Of a DNA stretch of 64,000 nucleotides, positions 38,425 to 64,000 are shown one piece after another. This DNA comes from Datnioides undecimradiatus (taxonomy: Eukaryota; Chordata; Actinopteri; Lobotiformes; Datnioididae). Position 1 is the stretch's first letter; the number at the start of each line of letters is the position of its first letter. The stretch is taken from positions 826,957-890,956 of the forward strand of contig WARS01000169.1 in NCBI GenBank assembly GCA_008933995.1, given 5' to 3'. A program made the position numbers and the translations under genes. The notes under the pieces were generated by a model. The model made no database searches and had not been told where the DNA came from. It worked only from the letters and a program-made list of their open reading frames with translations.

Positions 38425-40527
38425 AGGGTGGATGTGTGTGTGCAGTGGTTGAACTAGTGCGCATGCATCACGGGTCAACGTCTTGAATTTCATGGCATTG
38501 GCAGATAATGATATCCCCCTCCTGTCTTTTTCCATCTCTGGTGGGCTAGTGACAGCAGCAGGCAGATAGCACACTTTCACTCCTTCATTCATAGAAAGAG
38601 CACACTTTACAACACAACGGACAACTCATTACCCCGTCCCGACTGAAGACGAGTTGGCTATGTTTCGTTTAAAGAATCAGATCATTCAGGCTGATAATTA
38701 AAATCAGTTTTCCAACAAAATGACAGGGGTTCATTTGCAAAAACAATTTATTTTTCTAAATGATGTTTTTCATTGTGCAGCCAAAGGAAACTCATCAAGC
38801 TGGTGTTGAATATATTAATTTTAAGAAGGGCTTTTATCTCTGGATATTTTAAACTGTTGAGTAGCAAACTAACTAACTTCCTATATTAATCATCATGAAT
38901 GTTTCCACTTGTTATGTCCATGGGGTGTGATTTGTAGTCCACCACCAACCTGCATATGTAACAGCTTGATGTTCTCTTTACTGCTGCTTGTAACATGACA
39001 CCGGTCTGTGTGCTGTGGAATGGCTACGTCACGACAAAGGTGTTAATTCTGTGGTCTGTGTCTAAAATAGAGATTCCCACTTGTGCATATCATTCAAGTA
39101 GTTGACAGAGGAGGGTACTATTTTCTTTTACCTGTACACTTAAACATATAAGATGTATAGCAATAAGTAAGGTGTCCTGTCCTATTTAATTTCAGGTCAG
39201 ACAAACTTGAATATACTACGTGTTGCTGTCCAATGGAAACCAAAAATTTAAATGTGTTTTCCAGGTTTATGATGGCCGTCTGCCATGTGCACAGGTAAAA
39301 TGCAATATAAAGCTGAAATGGCACTTGCACAGGGCAGACATGTTTAACCATCTGCACACCCAGTAGACATTAGCAATTAGCAATGGCGAACAAACTATTT
39401 AAGGCTCCATGATGTTCACCTGTTGGCTGCAAGCTGTGTCTGTCGTGTGCCCAGTGGTTTTATTAGAGCTTTAGGATGTTCAGCTGCTGTGTCCGGTGGC
39501 AACCACGAGGAGGGTGGTGAGAGCGAACCAAGACGCTCCACAACACAGAAACATGCTGAAATGCACTTAGGGTGACCACTGACTTGGGTGATAATTCAGT
39601 GATTTGCAGCAGCTTTAAGTAAAACAATAAATGATGAATGTGAAGCATTAATTAAATTCTCTTGTTTATGTTTAATGACTGAGAGGATGAATCTAGTAAA
39701 GCGGTAAGTGCAGCCAAACTGCCAGACTCAATACAGATACGAATGGCTGAAATGTAAATATATGTGTAAATGCACTCATTCATTGATAGAGATTTAAAAC
39801 AAAAGAGGACAGTACTCAGTGAGCGTCATTGCACACTGAGGTCGACGGATTTAGGATCATCATCTCCATCATGTGGAGCACAAAAACTGCAAGCAGACTC
39901 TCTTCTCACTTCTGTACGGCTCAATGGCAGTTCACAGTTTCTCCATTAGGTGGTAGCATGTATTAAAGAGAAAGCCAACAAGGTCCACTTCATGTCTTTC
40001 TTTGTTTAAAACTGGCAGTTACCTGCAAAAATCAGACCTTAGTGGAGCTGCTTGGCTTACTTCCTTTTTTCCAGGAACAATACAAGGCCTTACTGCTTCA
40101 GTAGGTCTCTCATGTAGGATCATATCAACATGCAAAAACACAGTGAAATGGAAACTTGTAATGTGCTATAATATATTCCCCTGTTCAGTTAGTCAGTAAG
40201 TCTCCCTGTATCTTTGCTTTCCTCCTGTCTGCGGACTTGTGTGTCGGCTTTGTGAAACACATGTCCTACCCCTAACTTTAAAGCCTTGAATATCTGTTTT
40301 TTCATCTGCATACTTGCCGGTCTTTAGGGTGTCAGAAAAATATCCTTCAAATGGTTTTACAGGCTGAATTAATTTGCTGTAGTGATTGTTTTGAAAAGAC
40401 TTCTACTCAATCTGCAGCTGACAGACCAGAATTGACAGTGACAGTTTCTGTGGCTGGTTGCATATGCTGGGTTGTGCACCATGAGCACATAGGCTGAGGA
40501 AGGCAATTTAGGACAGTCCACCAGTAC

Positions 40528-40692
40528 CTGTGTGTAATGGCACTGTGGTTCTCCATTATGGCAGAGCATGAGTGCACAGCACACTGACACTTTGTTTTTT
40601 TGGATGCACCAAAGCAATTGCTGCTCTCCCCTTGCCTTCCTCGCTGGATTTGGTGACGGTGACTCCAGAGAAATCCAGTGCAGTGACAGGTT
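40528..40692 (-). CDS. Exon-like frame of unknown gene (55 codons)
   Basis: Acceptor ttgaacctgaag, donor ACACAG|gtactg, phase 0 at both ends, open throughout. The frame is cysteine-rich (CIQKNKVSVCC, LCHNGEPQCHYTQ). I do not recognise it. It can follow the 40915-41013 segment without a frame change. Other frames are also partly open, so coding status is unproven. Confidence 0.28.
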
Positions 40693-40914
40693 CTTCAGGT
40701 TCAATTTAACAACATGATGAATTAAAACAATTCCAAGAACATGTGAGCCTAAGATGACTAGATGACTAAGAAGAGTTTAACATCTATGCTGTGAATGGTG
40801 ATATTCTACCTTTTAAGGGCTTGGTCAGTTTTGTTTGCAGCCCTGTTTAAGGGGGTTTAATACACAGGAAAAGATGATACAAGAACAATCAGACAAGCTG
40901 GTGCCAACACTCAC

Positions 40915-41013
40915 CAATCTGCTCAGTAATACCATGTTGATTCCAGTGGAAAAGGTAAAGGTCCTGATAAACTTCATTCCGACTGATGAGCTCCAAATGC
41001 ATTGCAGGTGCCT
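40915..41013 (-). CDS. Exon-like frame of unknown gene (33 codons)
   Basis: Acceptor cttgccttgtccag, donor TTG|gtgagt (consensus), 99 bases, phase 0 at both ends. It joins in phase with 41297-41544 upstream and 40528-40692 downstream. Product unrecognised. Two minus-strand frames are open, so the reading frame is inferred only from phase. Confidence 0.3.
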
Positions 41014-41296
41014 CTGGACAAGGCAAGACACTGTAATTTCAACAGGTCAAGCAGCCCGGGTCAAGGGCCAAGTTCTACCCAGCACAGACTTATCTGAGAG
41101 CCCCCCTGATCGAGCCTGACAACAACAATTTGTCATAGGATGACTGGATGTTGGAGGAGCAAACTCTAAGGAGACCTCATGTAGCTGTACCTGTGGGGAA
41201 CATTGCCAAACACGCAGTCAACAGACGTACCTAAGTCCATAATCGCTGCCAACCAGCGCAAGGAAGAACAAAGAGGGAGTGACAACTTAACCTCAC

Positions 41297-41544
41297 CTGG
41301 ATATTTATATGCAAGGTCCATAACCTGCTGTCTGTTTGGTTTCTTATCTGACCTGAAGTGAAAGTGTTTTGGGTTTTAGAGCTTGCTCTGCCTGTCTTAG
41401 TCAATTCATTTACTTTTGCATGGGGAGATTTGTTCTTATTATTCAATTTTTCTGTATTTTTCAGTGTTTGCTTTTTAAGACTATTTCTGTAGTCTCTCAT
41501 TCTGTGTGTCTGTCTCTGTAATGTGCTGTCCTCCTTCAGATTGC
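41297..41544 (-). CDS. Exon-like frame of unknown gene (82 codons)
   Basis: A strong acceptor (ttttttgtttcag) and donor ATCCAG|gtgagg bound a 248-base open segment entering two bases into a codon and leaving in phase 0. The protein is Lys/Asn/Thr-rich and low in hydrophobic residues (NLKEDSTLQRQTHRMRDY, KNTEKLNNKNKSPHAK). It looks like a disordered region. No family recognised. A neighbouring frame (41621-41923 minus: QPWLHKKWREQNKRRKEK) may belong to the same gene, but I could not match its splice phase. Confidence 0.35.
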
Positions 41545-42395
41545 CTGAAACAAAAAAATCAGTTGGTAAGTTAGTGGGTAAGTCATGAACACCGTATGAT
41601 ATGTTCATTTATGTTCAGTTCTAACTGTATACAACCTTGACCTTTGGACTTCCTGACTGCTGCTGTTGGACAGAATCTGGACTCTGTGGAGGGGGGGGCC
41701 TAACTTCTGTCTTCTCTTTCCTCCGCTTGTTTTGCTCCCTCCACTTTTTATGCAGCCACGGTTGACAGTCAGTGGAGATTGAGGTTGAGATGCCTTGTGG
41801 GAGAAGCACCAGGTGAATTGATTGAAACAGCCGGTGCTTGCCGGACAGTCTCTCTGCCTTTCCTTGCAGCAGCATGCTGAACAGAAGACTGACACACCAT
41901 GAAGAGCCAGGGCACCATAGCACCTGGGACTTTGGTTATAGTATATTTATGTTTAGAGTGCTGCTCACACACAAACAGCACTCAAAATAAAGATGTGGTT
42001 GTATTCTGTGGGAACCACAGAGGGCTGAGAGACTAGTGGGTTAGTCATCAGGTGAATAATGATATCTGCTTTTAAGTGAGAAGGCCTGTTTTGAATTAAC
42101 CTCAACTTCAACTCAAGGCTTAAGCTGGAAGACTAACACAACTGAGCTGTGTCTGGTCAACTTCAACCAGGCTTGAACAATCTGGTATTTGAAGTTGGCA
42201 TGGACTAATTAAGCAGCCCAGAACAGTTCAGATTCAAAAACTAGAGCGACGGAGCAAACCCTGCTGATGAGGAACATTAAGGGTCATCACTAACATTTAG
42301 ATCATTAGATGCAGAAGGACGGTGGTTATACATTTGTAAAAAGATGAACCTGCTTTTATTCAGAAACTAATAAAAGTGGACTCCCTCCACTGTTT

Positions 42396-42690
42396 CCACT
42401 TGGTGCAAAATGCTGCAGCCTATACAGATCCTGGAACCAAGAGGCTTGGACACATCACGCCATACTTGCCTGCCTACAGTGAGTTATATTAAATTTAAAA
42501 TCACTTACTTTAACACTTATTTAAATAGCCTTACATGAAAACACATCTTTGTCTTATTGACCTGGTGTATGTCTCATCAGCAATTAATATCTGTGGATAG
42601 AGCTCTGCTGGTTACTCCCAGGTCATGGTTGCTGACTAAAGGGCGATTGGGTATTTGCCACCAAAGCCACCCCACTTGGAAACTTCTTTT
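42396..42690 (+). mobile_element. LINE 3' fragment (reverse transcriptase C-terminal end)
   Basis: HLVQNAAA..GTKRLGHITPYL near 42396-42475 and LLVTPRSWLLTKGRLGICHQ near 42605-42665 match the end of fish non-LTR elements (QNAAARLLT..HITPVL, RVPRSRLKTKGDRAF). The frame is broken between the two blocks, so it is a dead fragment. Its clade (Rex1-, L2- or CR1-like) cannot be fixed. Confidence 0.6.
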
Positions 42691-42922
42691 GAGTTTCTTC
42701 TTAAAGCTTTTTCCTTATTTAGCATTAGCTATCATCATTATTAATGTAATTACTTTTTACTTTAGTGCACAATACCATTTTTACTACCCTTACTGGCAAA
42801 CTTGCTTCTAAAGCCTTCAGAGTGCATCAAATCCCTGTATCTCAGTGTCACAAAGTCAAAATAATCATTTTGCGTCACCAAAAGTAACTCAGATCAAACT
42901 AGGTTATTGTTCATAGTCAAAC

Positions 42923-42928
42923 TTTATT
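42923..42928 (-). terminator. Poly(A) signal of unknown minus-strand gene
   Basis: AATAAA on the minus strand 57-62 bases after the stop codon of the 42985-43104 exon. Confidence 0.4.
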
Positions 42929-42984
42929 TCAAAGTTAGGAACTTGAAACTCTAAGAAAGTAGATGACAGCTTGACATTACAGAG

Positions 42985-43104
42985 TTATGTCTGGGTGTTG
43001 ACCCTCTCCACCTGGTTTCCCTGCAGCCACTCCTTAATTTGTGTGGCTGTGTTCTCTGCAGGTATTTCAGGTGGCTGTGGCAGAAGGTCATCAACTACAC
43101 TGGC
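42985..43104 (-). CDS. Probable terminal exon of an unknown gene
   Basis: Acceptor ctttactgtacag|GCC, then 39 codons and TAA (42987-42985), with AATAAA shortly after. The peptide is acidic and proline-rich at first (ASVVDDLLPQPPEIPAENTA) and then helical (TQIKEWLQGNQVERVNTQT). I do not recognise it. It lies downstream of igsf21 on the same strand and could end a small gene that includes the open segments at 44486-44737 and 43867-44244. Confidence 0.4.
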   Translation of the reverse strand, partial: ASVVDDLLPQPPEIPAENTATQIKEWLQGNQVERVNTQT

Positions 43105-43866
43105 CTGTACAGTAAAGTAATTGCATCATACAAAGAATATTCTTTTTTTTTTTTTTAAATCTGGCTTTGCAAAGCCTGAAAACCACTATAACACCAGATG
43201 GGTATAAACTCAGTAAGTCATACTTCATCTAGTTGTCACATAAAAAGGGGTGGGGTTTGCAGCATATGACCAATCACAAACACGGACAGGTCCAGAGCCA
43301 GAGCCAGAAATTTCTCAGACGCAGAAGTAATTATAATCTGAAACAAATATGAGGAATCTGAATATATAATCCAGGCTGAAAGCAACACAGCTTCATTTAT
43401 TTGATAAAAAAACCAATTTGTTTATATATGTATTCTTTAAGCCTTAACTTCTTCAGCTAAAAATAGATCAAATAAAATAAAAAAATCTATATAAAAGCAA
43501 AGACAGGATCGAGGATGACACCAAAGAAACCAGCTCTGTCAGTCATGCTACAGGTGAGCAGTTGTGTTGTACCATGAAATTGAAATTGCAAATGGTCCAA
43601 GAACCTTAGAGCTCCTGCACCAGATCCTACAGAATAGTCACTTTCATGTGGCCACGTGTCAAAGATTCATATCTGTTTTTAATGGCTTGGCAGCTCTGAT
43701 GATCAGTAGCTTGACACAACTGGTGATTTTGATGTCATCTGTAGTTTCTCACTTGGACTCCAGTTAGTAATACGATAGAGGAACCCAACACGATCAGGAC
43801 CTGACCCTCATGAAAAAGCTGTGACTCCAGTAATCAGCTAATGCAGAACGTATGTCCACTCAGGCA

Positions 43867-44244
43867 TTATACTGTGTGGATTAAAGAGCTGTGATTTCCA
43901 AAGACATTTTGAATTTCAGAGGTTTCTTCAGTATTCAAGATCTGCCTTCTCATGCATGAAAATAAACCAAACTTTGCACAGACTGTAGGTCCAATGCCCA
44001 ACATACTCAACAGTGCCGACGGCGGCTCGACGGCAGAAAATTCATCACATGAAATGCTACAACTTTCACCATTATGTCCCCCGGTTGAGCCGAACTGTTC
44101 GGATTTTCCAACTGGCACGAACTCTGTTTTTCTCAAAAGCTGTCCAAAATCTACCACATTTTTAGGTTGGCTGATGTCAAATTTGCTCCGCAACATCTTC
44201 AGACTGTCCTCCACAAACCATCCTGGCAGATTTTTGACTCTCAC
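43867..44244 (-). CDS. Unassigned open segment (WFVEDSLKML frame)
   Basis: A 125-codon minus-strand frame containing LPGWFVEDSLKMLRSKFD, NVVDFGQLLRKTEFVPVGKS and EPPSALLSMLGIG. Composition looks protein-like, but there is no family match. There is an in-frame stop just upstream, so it would be entered by splicing, for example after aaatctgccag near 44226. Part of it may be 3' UTR. An antisense 100-codon frame overlaps it. Confidence 0.28.
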   Translation of the reverse strand: MRVKNLPGWFVEDSLKMLRSKFDISQPKNVVDFGQLLRKTEFVPVGKSEQFGSTGGHNGESCSISCDEFSAVEPPSALLSMLGIGPTVCAKFGLFSCMRRQILNTEETSEIQNVFGNHSSLIHTV

Positions 44245-44485
44245 AGTACATTAAACTCTTTTACTGCATTCAGAACTGCAAATTCTGACTAAATCAATCT
44301 CCAATACTGATGAAAACTAATAACATGTTGAGCTCATGGTAGATCTACTGCAGGGAGTTTCAGAATTTTATCTCAAAAACAGAATTCTTGGGAATATTTT
44401 AAAATTTAGCCTCATGTAGCATACTGTAGTCAATGAAAATAGTCTTTAAACAGTCTTAAACTAAATCTTTAAACACCAGACTCAC

Positions 44486-44737
44486 TTATAGAGTGATCAG
44501 TTTTCTTAATAAATAAATTTGATCTCTGTGTTGCCTAAATGAATACAGCAGTTCTCCGAGTTTTGTCTTGTTGGCAGCAGTTGGACATTTGTTTTTACAA
44601 GCAGCCCTGCTGGCTGTCTCAGTGAAGATCTGACTGGATTTCACCTCTTTGTTGATTTCATCAATGAGTTCAAGACCCGACGGGACCCAACTGAACCGCT
44701 CATGCTTATAGAACCATCTCATGCTCAGACACTGCAC
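44486..44737 (-). CDS. Unassigned open segment, possibly WWE-like
   Basis: The frame begins near MRWFYKHERFSWVPSGLE and continues LIDEINKEVKSSQIF and KTKLGELLYSFRQHRDQ. W-F-Y..F-S-W-V-P..hydrophobic-I-D..I is loosely like a WWE (ADP-ribose-binding) fold, but the match is weak and from memory. Acceptor-like ctctaagtgcag lies at about 44736. It ends in TAA close to a gtgagt donor. Confidence 0.25.
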   Translation of the reverse strand: MQCLSMRWFYKHERFSWVPSGLELIDEINKEVKSSQIFTETASRAACKNKCPTAANKTKLGELLYSFRQHRDQIYLLRKLITL

Positions 44738-45159
44738 TTAGAGATGCAATAACAGAGACACGTTCATTTCCTTTATCTTTTTCTGCCTCAAAGTACCTGA
44801 CCCTGACATGCTGCTGACCAGCAGATTAAATTCCTTTAGTGCTGTAACGCTTCTTCTTTTTGCAGTGTCACAGAATGGGTTTGTTTTATCTGGCGTCAGC
44901 GTGACAACTGGCTATGCTGACTGACAAGCCTAGAGCCTATCAGGACTACTATTCTCCAGTGCCAGTATCCCCTGGGATCTCGTGTGAACCATGCACATAT
45001 ATATATAGTCCACATTCAGCATGATGCAGCCTCTTAATTACTCTCAATCAGTAAAAGCAGAGTAACCAGTCACCAAAGTTGCTGACAATGTGACAGCATG
45101 CCGTGCAGCATCTTTGTTGACCTTTGTTCTGTGTCTGATGCTCAGCATCTGACCTCTGT

Positions 45160-45173
45160 CTCTCTCTCTCTCA
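45160..45173. repeat. Short (TC)n tract
   Basis: TCTCTCTCTCTC followed by AG, so it mimics a splice acceptor on the plus strand. Confidence 0.8.
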
Positions 45174-46066
45174 GGTCTCTGTCAGGACTAGCTGCACCTG
45201 TCATGTTCTAGCAGCCCCGAGTGTTGCTGCTACCAGATGGGTGGAGGTTTCGCTACTGCCAGGGGATCATTAAAGAGCAGGCATCTCAGGTAGGTTCGAC
45301 AGGTGGTGTATGGAGGGGCAGCAGAGCCCTGGATCACGTCAGCTCGCAGGTAAAGCTCAGCAGCAGCAACGTGGAGATTAATGGGAGGGAGCGATGGCTG
45401 ACCGCTGTGTCGATGGCTGCACACAAGAAAGAACAGGGCGCTGCTGTAGAATGATATCATTACAACTTACACCATGACTGACATGTTGACATTAAGTCTC
45501 AAATAACAACTTCCCAATAAAGGATGAGTCTATTTTCTGTATTTTTGATCATCTACCAGTCTTGTTCAGAGCACATGCTCCCCTGTGTGCATAAATGTTC
45601 ATGTGATACACTTACAATCATGCTAGCTGGGATGGAGATGGTTTTCATTTCTAAAATCCATTTTAAAATGAAAACATGTTGTGTTGTCATAGCCTTTGAC
45701 TTTGTTTTTGCTAAAACTAACAGGCACTATCTGGCTAGTTCTAGTAGCAGCTGTTGAATTTCCTTGCATAAGGCAGGGGTCACATGATTGGCTGAAAAGT
45801 AGGAAGTTAGAGACGGTGCCATTGGAGTGGCATGAAATAAGTATAACAGTGGATATGGAACCATGAAATAAATGCATACTTTTGAAAAGAAGCTTTTTGA
45901 AATGAGCATATGAAAAAGTCTCTAAGGGATTAATATTTCATATTTTACACATTCATCAAAATATATTAATCTGACTATTTGTCTCAAAATTCGTAATACA
46001 AACAATATTTCTAATGAAACTGCCTGTCACAGGTGTCCAGATTCCTGTGGTCACCCTGTGTTTATA

Positions 46067-62375
<16,309 letters not shown>

Positions 62376-62664
62376 CTATGAGGTATTCATGAAACATGCA
62401 TTGACAGCTAAGTCTGTTCTTCTGCAACTGAGCATGTTTGATCTTCAATTGGATGTGTGCACCAGGAAATTTGCAACTAGTATCACTGTAAAATCAAAGA
62501 GTGCCTTAAAATATCTGAGGAACTTGGCGTGGTTAAATACCCAATTCATTGGCTCACTGGCAATGCTATTGGTATTAAATCTTGAGAGCATAAAGTTAGC
62601 TTTCTTAGAACTGAGCCAAAGGGTTCCATGAGCTGAGCAGATTTGAAACATTCCCTGCTGCCAA

Positions 62665-62830
62665 GTCATATCTTGTATCTCCCTAAGCAGCCCCAAAGCA
62701 TGATGCTCCCACCATCATGCTTCACAGTCAGTACGGTGCTCCGTGGATGACGAGCTGTGTTGGCTTTGCACCAAACACAACTTTTAGAAATAAGGCTGGA
62801 AAGTTCAACCCTTGTCTCGTCAGACCAGAA
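62665..62830 (-). mobile_element. Tc1-like transposase remnant
   Basis: The minus strand reads [15 protein letters not shown], then [17 protein letters not shown] and a stop. WSDE (second catalytic Asp) and [13 protein letters not shown] are standard Tc1 transposase motifs. The element may extend right to about 63.4 kb, where the frame is broken. It lies in igsf21 intron 1. Confidence 0.75.
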
Positions 62831-63610
62831 CACATTTTCCCACATACCTTAGGGTAACTGAATGCATCTTTTGGCAGAATTCAGATGGGCTTGGATGTTC
62901 TTGCTGTTACCCTACCCCACAGTCCAGACGTGCGCAGAAAACAAGAGATGGTTGAAACATGCAAGGATTGACCAACAACTTCCAGAGATTCCTGCAGCTC
63001 CTTCAGTGTTGCTGGTCTCTTGGTAGTCTCCATAAGTTTTTTCTCCTTGCCCTCTCTTCAACTTTGGAGATTCATCATGATCTTTTCAGAGCAGTGGTCT
63101 CCACTCATTAATGATGGTTTTGACAGAGCACTATGGTTCATCCAAAGCCTTTCACATTCTTTTCTACCCCTCTCCTGAGCATTTGTGCTATTCAACAATA
63201 AGATCTCACAGTTTATTTGGTAACTCTTTGCAGCCCATGGCTCTCCCAGTAGGCTGCAACCCGAAACGTTTAAGCAAATCCTGCAGCAACAGCTGACTTT
63301 AATCTGGTTTAAATCAGGATCACTTTCATTGAAAGCAGCTGTGTGCTGTTTACCTGCAAGCAGGATTTCAAATGCGATTGGTTGACTGAGCTGTTAGCAC
63401 AGCTAGAGCTGCCTATCACGAAAATATGTGCAGACAATTAGAGTGTTGCAATGTTCTTTATTTAAATAATAACAATCAAATGTGTTTTTTCTATTACTGT
63501 AACATACACTACTGTAACATCAACTCTTTACAATATGAAAACACATATAAAAACAAGATTTACTCCAATACATCTCCTCCATCTTTCACAGAAACCTAAC
63601 CAAGCGTAAC

Positions 63611-63856
63611 ATGGAGCTGTTGTCTCAGGTTCTGTTCTTGTTTCCACTGTTCTGCACAGCACACAAAGAGGAACCCTTGAAACCCTCACCAGGTTCCTAT
63701 AGTTCAAGTCATTCTTATAGTTCAAGCAGACAAGGTAAAATGTCAAAAATGACTGTAGCCCACTGCTTTACACAGCCACCTTATTGTGTCACCAATGGCA
63801 ACTTTCCCCGGGGAAACCAGGAGCTGAAAAGCCAAAGCAGTGCATTTTCATGCTGA
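63611..63856 (+). CDS. Candidate signal-peptide ORF (unproven)
   Basis: ATG at 63611 opens MELLSQVLFLFPLFCTAHKE, a good secretory signal shape, followed by a Ser/Tyr-rich stretch (GSYSSSHSYSSSRQ). A donor-like ACAAG|gtaaaa occurs near 63734; without splicing the frame runs to TGA at 63854-63856. It lies opposite igsf21 intron 1. It may be a first exon of a nested plus-strand gene or a chance frame. Confidence 0.22.
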   Translation: MELLSQVLFLFPLFCTAHKEEPLKPSPGSYSSSHSYSSSRQGKMSKMTVAHCFTQPPYCVTNGNFPRGNQELKSQSSAFSC

Positions 63857-64000
63857 ATATGTAACAGAGAGACATACCTCAAAGCAAGGGCAAAGCATGA
63901 CACACATGAAACTGGTGAAAGTGAGGATGATCAGTAGAAGAGAATGTGAAAGAAACTGAGCACAGAGAGGGGAAGAATTAAAAGTAGAGCTTCAACGTGA

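Larger units (their letters stand above)
36340..40500. other. slc41a3 upstream region
   Basis: It should contain the slc41a3 promoter and 5' UTR exon. A CpG-containing patch near 37380-37450 (ATCTCGCGCGATG) and GC-rich sequence at 37600-37640 are candidates, but no start site can be fixed from sequence. No other coding exon was recognised. The 38377-38422 microsatellite lies here. Confidence 0.4.

Noticed and set aside
38254..38592. Frames with Thr-His or Val-Cys repeats
   Set aside because: Direct product of the TG microsatellite.
43952..44254. 100-codon plus-strand frame opposite the 43.9-44.2 kb segment
   Set aside because: The minus-strand frame has better composition and sits near a minus-strand gene end; neither is proven, and I kept only the minus one at low confidence.
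45175..45289. Plus-strand exon-like segment with TC-tract acceptor and CAG|gtaggt donor, plus a frame reading LLPDGWRFRYCQG
   Set aside because: All three frames of the bounded segment contain stops. The acceptor is supplied by a simple TC repeat.

Overview
This is vertebrate, almost certainly teleost fish, nuclear DNA. Coding sequence is split into short exons with GT/AG borders inside long AT-rich introns. The gene set is vertebrate (chst13, slc41a3, igsf21), and the repeats are fish-type: tRNA-derived SINE pieces, Tc1-like transposase remnants, a LINE tail, CA/TG microsatellites and a Gmr1-like LTR retrotransposon. I cannot name the species. No bacterial-type operon, CRISPR array, rRNA or tRNA gene was seen.

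Layout. (1) 6.3-9.4 kb, plus strand: the last three coding exons of chst13, a chondroitin 4-O-sulfotransferase; the exon with the start codon and membrane anchor was not found. (2) 9.4-18 kb: intergenic, with a 500-bp terminal-inverted-repeat DNA element (12709-13208) and other repeats. (3) 18.2-36.3 kb, minus strand: a complete coding set for slc41a3, a magnesium transporter. Ten exons join in phase to a 487-aa protein, and a second first-exon candidate at 31.6 kb encodes a different N-terminus with its own version of membrane segment 1. (4) 40.5-44.7 kb, minus strand: exon-like ORFs with good splice sites that I cannot assign; one looks like a terminal exon with stop and poly(A) signal. (5) 46.1-62.2 kb, minus strand: igsf21, an immunoglobulin-superfamily synaptic adhesion protein, from the exon after the signal peptide to a probable last exon; the signal-peptide exon lies beyond the window. 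chst13 and slc41a3 face each other tail to tail; both map to 3q21 in human, which suggests conserved linkage.

The standout is a full-length LTR retrotransposon at 53063-57971, inserted antisense in an igsf21 intron. It has 314-bp LTRs that look identical, a 5-bp target duplication (ACAAT), a Lys-type primer-binding site and one unbroken 1413-codon gag-pol ORF. Its pol order is protease-integrase-reverse transcriptase-RNase H, with integrase before RT. That is the Ty1/copia order on Ty3/gypsy-type domains, the mark of the Gmr1 group. Its Gag carries a region closely resembling the SCAN domain of vertebrate zinc-finger proteins, which is thought to descend from this group. The copy looks young and may still be mobile.
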